Source of the DNA: Haliotis asinina
Taxonomy: Eukaryota; Mollusca; Gastropoda; Lepetellida; Haliotidae
NCBI RefSeq assembly: GCF_037392515.1
Contig: NC_090280.1
Span: forward strand, 17,362,001 to 17,426,000
Direction: 5' to 3'
Length of the DNA: 64,000 nt
In this document: piece by piece, positions 51,786 to 63,854 of the stretch
How positions within the stretch are numbered: the stretch's first letter is position 1
Layout of the letters: each line of letters opens with the position of its first letter
Made by a program: the position numbers and the translations under genes
The notes under the pieces: model-generated
The model's database searches: none
The model's input: only the letters and a program-made list of their open reading frames with translations
Told to the model about the DNA's origin: nothing

Positions 51786-54700
51786 CCCCCTGGATGCCGA
51801 GTTTTTTTTCAGGCGCACATTTTCATAAGGTTTGAAAAGTGAACGTTGTGCGAGATTTGTGCTCGCGTGGTCCTGGATCTGCGTACGGCTATGAAATTGC
51901 ACAGACATGTAGAATATTTAATTTCCTATCCGTTGGTATAAATATAATTGCGGCTACCTCAGGGGTTTGAGAAATAGACACTGCTAAAAGTTGTCCAAAA
52001 CTTTTGTGTGTGTTGAAAAACAGTAAATTTCTCAGTGTTTTATCGTGCACCAATAAAAGCACTCTGCTACGATTTTTTAAATTTGGCATCTTTACGGAAA
52101 GTGTGAGCGAAGAAAATACAGCTTGATATCTGAACGACGTAAGTGTATATGAAATGGATGTATGTGCTAATGCATAACGTCATGCTCACAAAATAAAAAT
52201 GACCCGCAATAAATGTCAAAAATCGATTTTCTACTATGACGTCAAATGTCGACAGAGAGGTCATGCACGTATAAAGGTAAGGGGGCATAACTCCGCTATG
52301 GTTTACATTAGGTCAATGTAACTCCGATCACATGGAGAGAATTTGCTATGGATATGGACAGTATATTTTCGTGATGTTTTGTTCACAGTGAACCAAACTA
52401 TTCCAATACAAATTTCCCCAACGTGAGAGAATACCTTTTGGTAGTTTCACAATTTGTAAGAAAAGATGCCAGTGTACTACATCAAAAAGCAGGTAATAGC
52501 GATTTGGATGTCCCTATCCGATACATAATTTAGTTCTTAGATTCCCATATTCTCCTGTTTGTGTAGATGTATTTTGATTAATTTTGCATCATTATTAACG
52601 GAGTAACAGCCACATTTTCAAATGTAATGAAATTACTGAAAATACTGCGACATTTTAGTTGACGTCATGGCATGTTTTGTGCATTTTGTGACGTCGGAAA
52701 AAGACTACTCTGGTTGCTGATTAGTATATATCTAACCTAATTTCTACTCAATGTGTAAAAGATCTCGGCTTCTGTGTCAGAATTCAACACTTTTTAGCCA
52801 AAATATGAAATGAATGGTTTTATCACTGAAATAGTGTCCTGAATATATCAACAATTACACGGTTTTACTACATATCTTATTGTGAGCAACACGCGCACCT
52901 GTCTAGCATCAGTTTAGCGTAAATGAAAATTTCACAACACCTGAATATTCATAGAGTATTCATTTAGGAAAAAGACTTTTCTTCTCGTGATTATGAAATC
53001 AATTCCCTTCATAAGTATGCAATGAAAGGTACAAAGAGATCGCTTTTTCAGTAAAGAAGTATTAGAAAATGGACGTAAGGCTTGTCCAAATTAAGACTTG
53101 ACCTGATTTATATATTTTTAACAATTTCCGTATAAATATTGTTTGAGTTAGACATTCTGCCATCAGATATATTTTAATCGCATTTGAATTGACTTTATTA
53201 TCGAAAAACAATGATAATGAATCATGAAACGTTTTGACAAACTCGCACCTGGTCAATTAATATTCATAATAGTTTTGTCTATAAAAACGACACAAACCAA
53301 TACAATGAACAAAACAATTCCTTTAAATAGTAGTATGTGTGCCCCTACATTTGATAAAATGTACAAATCATTTTCATTAATATTATCCGTTTTACTTATA
53401 AGTTGGAAGTAAATCGCTGTTTATTAACCTGTTCATATGAAACTGCAATATTTGTCCCATCGTATTGAATATTGCACATGACGGGAACTAAAGCATATGT
53501 TGCAGTAATGGCTACGTGTGATCTTCCAACACTTGTGTAGAGGCGTAAAATGTGGTGTAATACACTTACTGAGTCAATTTCCCATGTAAATATTATTCAA
53601 ACAATCAAAAGCTTTCAAAGAATAAAAACGGATACCTTATATCCACACATGATATGGTGTTGAACATGGATATATGTAGATACTGAAATCAATTTCATGA
53701 AAAAATATCTGAACGATGCACAAAATATACATCACAATACTAAAAGTGCAATCGGAATGGTATGGGAATTGTGTTTACTCTTGTTCAACCGACCTTCACC
53801 TCAAAGAAATTGCCTAATATGTGCAACAATGTTGACGTGTGACATCACTACCGATGACCGATTTCTTTCAAAATGGCGGCTTCGTTGAGAAGGGTACACA
53901 GGATTTTGCGACGACTTTTTGCTTGATTCAGGGATCTTTTGTATATAAATGTGAGATGTAAGTAATTAGATTTATTCTGACTATCTGTGTATTGTTATAT
54001 GTTCTTATCGTTTACATTGTAAATGACGGAAGAAGCCAGAAATGCCGATAAGTACCGTTGTCGTTCTGCGTGATTTTGCGTCAGTCATGGCGTCACGCTG
54101 CACTAAAAGTTTGACAGTTTCTTATGAATTACCAAATTATTTCATTGTATCTATTTTCAATTTGCTATTTTTTGCCACGATACTCTTCCCCTGAATATAC
54201 TAAGCGTATTGAGCCATTGTAAACAATGATTAGAGAGCTGGATGTTGGAAAATTTCCGAAAATGCTAGGCAGTGTAAAATTGGAATTTTTCTTTGTTTAC
54301 ATTTCAGTCAAGCGCTGTCTTTCGAGCACAGCGTTCGTTTTCATACAAAGTATATTTCGTTTCGTTTGTCTAGACAGTTGGTATTGGTGACAAAGACCAT
54401 TTCTAATTTGATTCTAAGATGCTTGGGGAATTCAATAATGCATTTGTCGTAGCTAACTATGAAGTATACATGATGTAATAGGCTTCTCAATACCGGCCTT
54501 CTCGAAACGTGATTTTGTAAACACTAACCAATATGGCGGAAAGCGCACTTCGGCGTTCGTGTAAGTGTATTTTCGAAAACATCCCAACCGATTCTGGGTA
54601 CATCGGTGACGTTTCAGAATTATCATTCCTGGTTACATGAAAACTTGATATCAGTGATCATTAATATGCTATTTTTGAAATTCATTACTCCCAGTAATTA

Positions 54701-54984
54701 TCCGATTTTCACATTTCAAAACATACTGCAAATAACGCTGTGAATCTCGATTTTGTACAGTTTGAAAAATGGCGACATTTACGATGAAGCCTATTTTGAA
54801 AGGCGATTTTAAGCACTTTAGCTTAGTCTGAGTTAATAGCGGATGGTACCAAGAAACTGGGAATTTTCCGCAGAATTCAAAACTGTGAGGTGTTTATATA
54901 TGCGTGGTATATTTAGAATTTTAATGGACTTCCAAGTGAGGTATGTAGAGGAAGGACATATATGTCCCTGTGGCATCCAGGGGG
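51786..54984. mobile_element. piggyBac-like non-autonomous element, long copy (3.2 kb)
   Basis: 13-bp inverted termini CCCCCTGGATGCC, with TTAA on both sides (51782-51785 and 54985-54988), as in piggyBac transposition. No transposase-like frame: the longest open frames are under 75 codons and resemble nothing. The internal part contains TGACGTCA at 52237 and 52660. ATGGCGG-type motifs occur at 53872 and 54534. A palindrome GGACATATATGTCC lies near the right end. Confidence 0.92.
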
Positions 54985-55040
54985 TTAACGTGACGTTATG
55001 ATGAGGACAATATAGATATTCCTAAAAGTGACGTTATCAT
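54985..55040 (+). repeat. Right flank of the split 38-bp minisatellite
   Basis: TTAACGTGACGTTATGATGA and GATATTCCTAAAAGTGACGT continue the array interrupted at 51785. Confidence 0.8.
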
Positions 55041-55196
55041 CACTTCTTCATCATCATCGCCGCCGTCTCCACCACACTCTCCGCATCAGCAGCATGTCTG
55101 TCGCCAAGGTCAAACGCCCCGGAACTACAACTAGGAGATAAACAATGACAGTTAGTACCTAATCAGCTGCAGCGCTGAGACCCGCGTTGATTCTGA

Positions 55197-55575
55197 TGAC
55201 CCGTGAAGATCCGGGCCAGAACTGATCTTAAATAACCCATGTGACCTTTCTCAACCAGTGAAGGTCTGGGTTTGAATCGATCTTCAGTTGTCTCCATCAG
55301 TGAAGATCAGGGTCTGAATTAATGTTCAACAGCCCATGCATGCTTGTCTCCACCTGTGAAGATCCGGGTCAAAATCGATCTTCAGTTACCCTCACTTGTC
55401 GCAAGAGGCGACTAACGGGATGTGATAGGTACGCTGACGTGTTTGACGCATATCGTATTCAAGATGCGTAGATCGATGCTCATGATGCTGATCACTGGAT
55501 TGTCTGGTCCAGGTTCGAGTATTTACAGACCGCTGTCAGGGAACTTTAATATTGCTAAGTACGATGTCAGACAAG
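55197..55575 (+). mobile_element. SINE-B copy with about four tandem heads
   Basis: Head phrases CCGTGAAGATCCGGGCCAGA, CAGTGAAGGTCTGGGTTTGA, CAGTGAAGATCAGGGTCTGA and CTGTGAAGATCCGGGTCAAA precede one body (GCAAGAGGCGACTAACGGGA ... TGATCACTGGATTGTCTGGT). Confidence 0.88.
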
Positions 55576-56277
55576 ACAACAAACATCGATTCCGGTGCCT
55601 TATTCCAAATTTGGCACCTCATTTATACTTAGGATATTCTGTGCCAGGATGACAACCATCAACATTGTGGTATCGTCCTTTCCAAACATGGAGACAACTT
55701 AGTAAAGGATGGCAGCTTTTGGGTGTTAACAATGGCTGGAGAGGAAAGCCACATATGGCAAACGAACCTATGTAAAGTTTTGATTTATGATTTCAAACAT
55801 TCCTATGGGTAGAACTAATACCACATGAATTTTATCAACTGTTTTATATTTCACTCACGCGTTTTCGATTTCAGCATTAATGTTTTACAAATCAGATAAA
55901 TTTCTTATCTTTGTTCTTCACGCAGATCGGGCAGCAGATCATCACGGTTAATAATACTTAAACAATGGAGATACAATCACACTCGTGGTTCTGGTTAAGT
56001 GTTTAATATTTAACGTCCATATATTATTTAACATAGCATGTCTTTCGTCTTAATGTGTTTTCTTTCAGCTCTTGTGAAACCCTTGTGAATTAATTGTGTG
56101 GAAATAAACGCTCAATATATGAATGGACTATACTAATCTAGTGAACCAGTGACCAGCCCCTTTAGGGTGTTTTATAGTTCTGTTCAATAGTCTTTGTTTC
56201 CTTACGCATTTTAGTTCACAAAACAGGTGTATAGTTTCCTTTTCGAGTCAGTTTACTTGTCACAGTTAAAGTGAGTT
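55576..56277. other. Intergenic, nothing recognised
   Basis: AT-rich sequence with no supported exon, repeat or inverted structure. Confidence 0.5.
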
Positions 56278-56518
56278 CATGAGTGAGTACAATTTTTCGC
56301 CACATCCGCAACATTCCAGCTATACGACTGTCGTCCGTAAATAAGCGAGTCTGGACCAGACAATCGCGTGATGAACATCATGAACAATCTACGCAATTTG
56401 GAACCGATGACATTTGTCAAAAATGTCAGCGTGTCTGACCACCCGATCTCATTAGTCGCCCCTCAAGACATGCATGGGTTCCTGAAGATCAGTTCCAACC
56501 CGGATCTTCACGGGTCAC
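56278..56518 (-). mobile_element. SINE-B copy
   Basis: Tail GAGTGAGTACAATTTTTCGC, body GACCAGACAATCGCGTGATG, head CCGGATCTTCACGGGTCACA. A possible short duplication TCACAGTKAAA lies at both ends. Confidence 0.88.
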
Positions 56519-56754
56519 AGTGAAACCATGTAGTATGATTATATGGATAATATGGTTGCCAGGAAGGAATTATTACCCACGACGTTTACAGAAAAGTGGG
56601 GTGTAGGCTAGTGTGGGCATGTGTCGTTTCTTTTCTGGGTAACGTTACATCATTAATAAATTGCGATATTTTCTTATCATCTAACTGAATGCGCAGAATG
56701 AAATATATCTATCACACAATACGGTCGTCTATTACAGAATCTGGATGTGATTAG

Positions 56755-56975
56755 TTGGTTGTTTACCGCCACACTCAGATTCCGCTATGTGGCACCGGTC
56801 CGTAAATAATCGAGTCTAGACCAGACAATCCAGTGATCAACATGACGAGCATAGTTTTACGCATTTGGAAACCGATGACATATGTCAACCAGGTCTGACC
56901 ACCCGATCACGTTAGTTACGACAAGCGTGCATGGGTTTGTGAAGACCGGTTCTAACCGAATCTTCTCGTGCACCA
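56755..56975 (-). mobile_element. SINE-B copy
   Basis: TTGTTTACCGCCACACTCAG, GACCAGACAATCCAGTGATC, CTGACCACCCGATCACGTTA. Confidence 0.85.
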
Positions 56976-57104
56976 TAATCTGGAAATATACGAACATACC
57001 AAACATTCTGCCAACAGATAATAATTTGACCTTAATGCTATTTTTTATTATGAAAGTGTTTTCTGTTTCAAAGACTGCCAGGGGAAACCGGGCATGGGTT
57101 AACA

Positions 57105-57155
57105 TGCACATGTACTGTTGTACGGAATCGAACCGGGACCTCGGCGTAACGAAAA
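57105..57155 (-). mobile_element. SINE-A B-box fragment
   Basis: TACGGAATCGAACCGGGACC and TCGGCGTAACGAA. Confidence 0.55.
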
Positions 57156-57474
57156 AAACCCAGTCTGGTCCGCTTCGAAAACTTCTCAAGAGTTATTATC
57201 TAAACAAAATGCATTTGAAGCATTTGGCGGTGATGGCATTAGTTAAGTGAGTTAGACGTGTACATGCATCCGCCCTTGCGAATATGCAGGCACGTCTTTC
57301 CATTTAGGTAACACAGATCCTGTGTCAAGGACAAATTTCGCAACGTTTGACTTGAAATCCTCTGTTGACATAAGCATGTATTGCTGAGCGAATTGCGACA
57401 GATATGTACGTTGTAGGCGATAATGCTTAACCTATATTCACTTGGTTACTGTGGAGGTCAAACTTAACGGTCGT

Positions 57475-57570
57475 GACCCCGCTTCAGGGAGCTATCGTAA
57501 GTCTTTGTTACAGTATGTGGAAGGTACGACCGTCGCAGCGCTTTGGTAGCTTCGTGAAATGGGGCGCTAG
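57475..57570. mobile_element. Fold-back MITE fragment
   Basis: GACCCCGCTTCAGGGAGCTA with TCGTAAGTC faces GCGCTTTGGTAGCTTCGTGA and AATGGGGC; imperfect arms. Confidence 0.55.
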
Positions 57571-59291
57571 TGTCGAAATTTAGACACAACTAATATCACA
57601 TCATGCATGCTGATATTTGACGAGTAAAATACTTTTAGGATATTCTTCATTAGAGTCTTTAACATGTAGAAACATCGTGGGTGGTCTTCTCTGGAAGGAA
57701 ATGTACGTAGTCGTTGTCGTAAATGTAGCAGAGAGAGTTGTCGTCACGGTACCAGTTGACGCAGAAAAGAGCGAGAGTGATGTAGCAGTTTTTAATGGTG
57801 TAGTGACAAGCATTTTATGATGAAATAAAAGCATTCAAAACGTCATTTTAATTTGGGGAAAATATTAGAACATTTTGAGAATTAAATTTCAATTTTGGCA
57901 TCTTGATTAGGAATTTTTAGCGGTACGCATTAAGAATACCTGTAATGAGTTGAAGAGTAGATAAGGACATTTTAGAGGAACTATAAGGCGTTTGAAATGG
58001 ATGTAATCATATTAGTAATCAATGTAATCATTTTTAGTAATATAAGGATGTAAGCGTTTTGTAACGAATGTAATTTTTAAGTACGCATGTAATTGCTTTA
58101 GAAACACCTATAGATATTTAGTTGTCGACTGTAGTCGTTAGTTTTAACATCTGTAACTAGTACATGTACTGCAAGTTGCTTTAATCGAAGCATCTACATC
58201 TACTCTATACTATTTAGACAGTTCTGTTTCCTATAGCGCATTTCCTGATTAACATTTCAAGCGACACGCTGTTGAGACATACATTGTTAATAGTGTATTG
58301 TTGTAAGACATTCAACTGTGTTAACATAACAACACTGTGACCCTACCAATGATTAGCGAGTCGTGTAACTTTAATCATAACGGCCCGCTCCCAGTCGATA
58401 TTTCAACTACAGATATAGGATAGCCTACTTTGTAGCGTCCTCTCATGATATTAAACATGAGGCTTACAACCGGTGGTTATATGAACACCAAATATAGGCC
58501 TTGTATATTAATAAACTATTGTTCCATAACCTTAAATAGTTATATCTTAAACATTGATCTGTATTATTCATATGTTTTATAGTAGGAAAAATCGCCAAAT
58601 ATTATTAAATGAAATATTAAAATGGATGTGTAGACACCGGTATGGAGCCCCAGGGTTACACATTCCAGCGTACTGGATATCCACAAAACCCTTCCAACCA
58701 TATAATTTGGTAAAGAGCAATATTTATATTATATGTTTCCGGGTATCAACGGTGCAGCTGTAGCTGACAAATCTAAATGCATATATTTCCTGCGCTTTAG
58801 AGACAGTCGATTATTAACCCAAGGACTGACTATACGAGTCACGTGACAAGTAGACATGCCAAGCATAGCAGGGCGATGACACAGCCGTGCGCGCAGATGT
58901 CTCTTGACTGGGCTTCTGTCTTCCTGCATGAGGAAGCGCGCCAAGTTTCAGCGCGAACAGTCAAATTACTACACTGGTAATCGGAGCACGGCTAACAATG
59001 CGTTCAACATGAATGGTTCTATTCAAATAGTTTGAGTCGCGTGAGAAGAAAATTTCCCTTGTATAAGCACTCGTGCGTATACACAGCTCTAAACTGCTTT
59101 CCAAGCTCGTTTAACTGAACATGTCAGACGTGAACATGTTCAAATGTTTCTGCGAAAAGCGGAAAGTGAATGTTGTTTTGCATCGCGTCTTCACAACTTT
59201 CACAGTCACTGTATTTGATGTCAGTTTTTAGATTTAATATTTACGTAAGAGTTGAACATAATGATATGTTTTATTCATTCTTTGTCGAGCA
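57571..59291. other. Intergenic, no supported gene
   Basis: Includes a Thr-rich minus frame at 57601-57834 (TTPLKTATSLSLFSASTGTV) without splice support, and AT-rich DNA. Confidence 0.5.
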
Positions 59292-59457
59292 TGTGAGTGA
59301 GTATGGTTTTCCGCCGCTTAATGCAATACTCCAGCAATAATTACTGTGGAGGACACCAGAAATGAGCTTCACACATTTTTACCCACGTGGGGAATCAAAC
59401 ACGGGTCTTCAGCGTGACGAGCGGACACTTTATCCATTAGGCTACCCCACTGCCCCT
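59292..59457 (-). mobile_element. SINE-A copy
   Basis: GTGAGTGAGTATGGTTTTCC, GGGAATCAAACACGGGTCTT, CCATTAGGCTACCCCACTGC. Confidence 0.92.
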
Positions 59458-59494
59458 TTGTGGGAATTTGTGTGGTCGCTCAAAATGAGACGTC

Positions 59495-59665
59495 TTGGAA
59501 GATCATGGTTAGAACTGATCTTCTGCAACCAGTGCTTGTTTGACTTGTGGCTTTTGATCGTATAGATCACGGTTAGAACTGCTGGCTTGTGTGGTCCATA
59601 CTCCGACGTTTTTAGACGCCCGTCATGTGGCTTGAACATTGTTGAACGCAGCCTTAAACTAAAGC
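59495..59665 (+). mobile_element. SINE-B copy, diverged
   Basis: GGAAGATCATGGTTAGAACT, GATCTTCTGCAACC, then CGTCATGTGGCTTGAACATT, GTTGAACGCAGCCTTAAACT. Confidence 0.7.
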
Positions 59666-59874
59666 CAAAACATCAGTAATATTTATAAGAGTCGACTATC
59701 ATCCATCGTCTGTTTACAATATGGCGGCTTACTGACGGCATAATTATTAATCAACAGCTGTGATGCCAACTGCTGATTTACTGGTCCACACAATCCCCAA
59801 TGAAACAGGTCTACTTTTCGGCATGGAGAGCTGCGTCCCTTTGTACATTTAGGACCGAGTTCAGAATCAACCCG

Positions 59875-60015
59875 AGTCTCCTTTCACGAAGCAGCCTTTA
59901 CTAAGGTTAACCTTATCTCCCATTCTTTAACACTGGACTAAGGTAACCTTAGTGCAGTGTTAAAGAGTGGGAGTTAAGGTTAACCTTAATTAAGGTTGCT
60001 TTGTGAAAGGAGCCC
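59875..60015. mobile_element. Fold-back MITE, about 140 bp
   Basis: Arms of about 60 bp: CTCCTTTCACGAAGCAGCCT, AAGGTTAACCTTA and CTTTAACACTG are mirrored to the end GTGAAAGGAGCC. The loop itself holds CTAAGGTAACCTTAG. Confidence 0.85.
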
Positions 60016-60199
60016 CAGATAATGCACATTGATGTGTTATGACCACACCTTTGTCACGTCAAACATGCGTGCCATGTTCAAGCTGAAATAATATCGAATG
60101 CTACGCTCGACCATCCACTAGCTCAATCACACACACATTTTCAAGTCAACCCCTATCCACTAACCTATCATTCCATCCATCCGCCCGATTACCCATTCA

Positions 60200-60330
60200 G
60201 CCACTCGATCATTCATTCATTCACTCACTCACTTTATCATGCCCCCCCCCCCCCCGTCACATCCTTTTCTCACCAGTCCATCCATTCACTCGCTCACCCA
60301 CTCACCCACTCACTCAGTGTCCAGTCAAAG
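60200..60330 (+). repeat. (ATTC/CTCA)n and poly-C low-complexity tract
   Basis: CATTCATTCATTCACTCACT, a C homopolymer at 60242-60255, then CACTCACCCACTCAC. Confidence 0.85.
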
Positions 60331-61251
60331 TTACTCACTCACTCTCCGACTCTTCTCCACGCTCTTTCAAACCAGGGTGTATATCAGGGTCGGATACAGC
60401 TTTTTGAGAAGACGGGGTGCATACTTCATTTTCACCCATTTTCACGGCTTTTAAAAAATGGCCAGGACAAAAATATAAGTAAGGGGGTGAGGGTGCGCAG
60501 ACCCCTTAATGGGTCCGCCTATGAGTATGTGTTCCACAAACTTCGTCCATACATTTGACTTCCCAGAATGCAGCTGAGAATATGGTTTATCACTCATTGC
60601 TCCACTGATGCTCGGCTTGGATATAATTAAGTACGTGCCTGAACTACTTTCGCTCTTGGTGTGACCAGTACGTACATCTGAGTGCAACCACCCTTGTATG
60701 ACAGTTGACTGTTTATGAAAACAACGTTTCCCGTAGTCACAACAAATCTAGAACATCCGACAAAATGGCTACGGTCCAAGCGGCCATATTTGATTTTCGG
60801 CGTGCGTGCGGTTTCCCGACCTCAACAGGCAAATATTTTTCCCCGCCTGAGGCCAGTAACCAAACAGTGGTTGTTTGCGTATTAATGGTTGATCCAACAT
60901 TTACATCTTGTTGAACTATCTCGTTATACGTGAAAACTGCTTGTCTGTTTGCTAATATTTGAATGTTACTTCCGCCATCTTGAATTTTATGAAGATATGC
61001 ACTTCCGCTAAACAGGAAATATCCCATTAGGGAATTACGTTTCGAGTTCTCTTGCGGTTTCTGTTTTAATCAGGATAAAACATGGAGAAGAGGCATACTA
61101 TTGTTCTCACTATCGCGAATGACATACGTATATGATCGGTTAGGTTTATGCCGTTTTGGCAGTGTTTCAGCAACATCACAGAACGATACCAAAATGTTTC
61201 CAAATTTCAGCTATGCGGGGACTCAACCTCAGCTAGCTCTTCGCCGTCTAG
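60331..61251. other. Intergenic, no supported gene
   Basis: ATGGCT and CCGCCATCTTG motifs at about 60764 and 60974 resemble YY1 sites, but no exon can be shown. Confidence 0.45.
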
Positions 61252-62990
61252 AGCGGTAGGGGTATCCTAGTGGTTAACCCCCTGGATGCCGAGTTTTTTT
61301 TTCAGGCGCACATTTTCGTAAGGTTTGAAAAGTGAGCGTTGTGCGAGAATTGCGCTCGCGTGGTCCTGGATCTGCGTAGGACTATAAAATTACACACAAA
61401 TGTAGAATATTTAATTTCCTATCCGTTGGTATAAATATAACTGCGACTACATCAAGGGTTTGAGAAATAGACACTGCTAAATTTTGTCCAAAACGTTTGT
61501 GTGCGTTAAAAAACAGTAAATTTTTCCGTTTTTTATCGTGCACCGATAAAAGCACTCTGCTTTGATTTGTTTTAATTTGTCATCTTTACGTAAAATGTTA
61601 GCGAAGAAAATATAGCTTGATATCTGAACGACATAAGTGTATATGAAATGGATTTATGTGCTAATGCATAACGTCATACGCACGAAATAAAAAGATGACC
61701 CGCAATAAATGTCAAAAATCGATTTTCTTCTATGACGTCAAACGTCGACAGAGAGGTCATGCACGTATATTGACAGGGGGGCATAACTCCGCTATGGTTT
61801 ACATTAGGTCAATGTTACTACGATCACATGGAGAGAATTTGCTGTGGATACGGACAGTATATTTTCGTTATGTTTTGTTCACACTGAACCAAACTAATCC
61901 AGTACAAAGTTCCGCAGTGTGAGCGGATGCCATCTGGGAGTTTTACAATTTATAAGAAAAGATGCCAATGTAGTACATCAGAAAGTAGGTAATAACAATT
62001 CGGATGGCCCAATCCGATACATAATTTAGTTCTTAGATTCCCATATTCTCCTGTTTGTAGATTTCCATCATTATTAACGGAGTAACAGACACATCTTCAA
62101 ATGTAATGAAATAACTGAAAATTATGCGACATTTTAGTTGACGTCATGGCATTTTTTGTGAATTTTGTGACGTCGGAACAAGACGACACTGGTTTGCTGA
62201 TTAGTATATATCTAACCTAATTTCCACTCAGCGTGTAAAAGATATCGGCTTCTGTGTCAGAATTCAACACTCTCTAGACAAAACATAAAATGAATGGCTT
62301 TGCCACTGAAATAGTGTCCTGAATATATCAACAATTAGACGGTTTTACTACGTATCTTATTGTGAGCAGCACGCGCACCTGTCAGGCATCAATTTAGCAT
62401 AAATTAAAATTTCATAACACCTGAATATTCATTGAATATTCATTTAGGAAATAGACTTTTTTTCTTATGATTATGTAATTATTTTACTTCATAAGCATGC
62501 AATGAAAGGTTCAAAGAGATCGCTTTTTCAGTAAGGAACTATTAGAATACGGACGTAAGGTTTGTCCAAATTAAGACATGACCTGGTTTATCTATTTTTA
62601 ACAATTTTCGTATAAATATTGTTTGAGTTAGATATTCTGCCATAAGCACTTTAGCTTGGTCTGAGATGATAGTGGATGGTATCAAGAAACAGGGAATTTT
62701 CCACAGAATTCAAAACTGTGAAATATATATATGTGCATGGTATATTTAGAATTTTATTGAACTTCAAAGTGAGGGGTGAAGAGGAAGGACAAAGGACATA
62801 TATGTCCCTGTGACATTCAGGGGGTAAGCCTTACTGCTCGCTTGTCACGCTGCAGATCCGGTTCGATTCCCCACACTGGTACATTGTGTGAAACCCCTGG
62901 TGTCTGGTGTCCCCCGCTGTGGTATTGCTGGAATATTGAAGAAGAAAAACAATATATCGAAAATGTGGCGTAAAACTCTCTTACTTGTGT
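61252..62990 (+). mobile_element. SINE-A copy interrupted by the short piggyBac-like element
   Basis: 5' piece GCGGTAGGGGTATCCTAGTG plus GTTAA ends at 61277. The remainder continues at 62825 with GCTCGCTTGTCACGCTGCAG, the B box CGGTTCGATTCCCCACACTG, GTATTGCTGGAATATTG and GGCGTAAAACTCTC. Confidence 0.9.
61278..62824. mobile_element. piggyBac-like non-autonomous element, short copy (1.55 kb)
   Basis: Left terminus CCCCCTGGATGCCGAG, right terminus GACATTCAGGGG (two changes from the complement). TTAA at the left, TAA remaining at the right. Left about 1.37 kb aligns with 51786-53164 and the right about 180 bp with 54813-54984. The middle 1.65 kb is missing. Confidence 0.92.
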
Positions 62991-63125
62991 TTCAAAAGCC
63001 TACGCTTTAACCAAGATGCTACCTCACCGACCCTTTCCACAAAGGAGCAAAGCATATAAAATACGTTATTGGAAGAAAAGAGATGCGACCGAAACAGTTC
63101 AACCCCAATTTACCGTTCCTAACCG

Positions 63126-63182
63126 TGACTGACTGGGTATGGTTTTACGCCGCGTTTAGCAATATTCCAGCAACCTGAGGAA
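63126..63182 (-). mobile_element. SINE-A tail fragment
   Basis: GGGTATGGTTTTACGCCGCG, TTTAGCAATATTCCAGCAAC. Confidence 0.75.
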
Positions 63183-63372
63183 ATCTAGACTTGCTACATT
63201 TAGGACTTAAGCGTTTCAGAAAGAATTGGGCGGGAGGGAAAACAGTGCACTTCAGGAACTGTGAGACAGACAAGCCCCATAACCCCGTCATAAGGGGGTA
63301 AGCAAAGAGAAGAAATGAGGTTATTTGGGACCTGTTCGGCGCGGTATTTCAGCACAGAATTACAGATTGATT

Positions 63373-63582
63373 CTGATGATCTGGGATGATCCAGGTCAGA
63401 ATTGTTCGTCAGTAATTAACCCATGTTTGTCTTAAGATGAGACTAACAGGATCAACAGTCACACTCGCTGACTTGGTTGACACGTCACCGTATCCTAATT
63501 ACGTCGATCGATGATAAATTATTTACAGAGCGCCCGCCGTCATGTTACTTGGATGTTGCAGAGTGCAGCTTAACAAACAACA
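63373..63582 (+). mobile_element. SINE-B copy
   Basis: GGGATGATCCAGGTCAGAAT, TCGCTGACTTGGTTGACACG, AAATTATTTACAGAGCGCCC. The ATCACTGGATTGTCTGG segment is lost. Confidence 0.85.
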
Positions 63583-63854
63583 GAGGATACCTACATAGTT
63601 GATCCAGTAATCTGAAGATGGCTAAACACGATAGATCATAAAACAGTGTAACCGGACTGGACTGGACTTGGCTGTGTAGCCTCCATATAATTCTCAGACG
63701 GCAAGAACTCTTGTCATACCTCATGTCACCCCCCTCGTGACAGTTTACGCCATTCCTTGTGTAAACAAGCTTCCTACTGGACCAGGTTATGTACAGGAGG
63801 ATCCCTTTGTTGCACGCGACGACCTATCATGTGCTAGATATGTTCCAAAACGTT

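Noticed and set aside
60737-61027. 96-codon minus frame
   Set aside because: No known motif; the region has possible YY1-like sites but no splice-consistent model.
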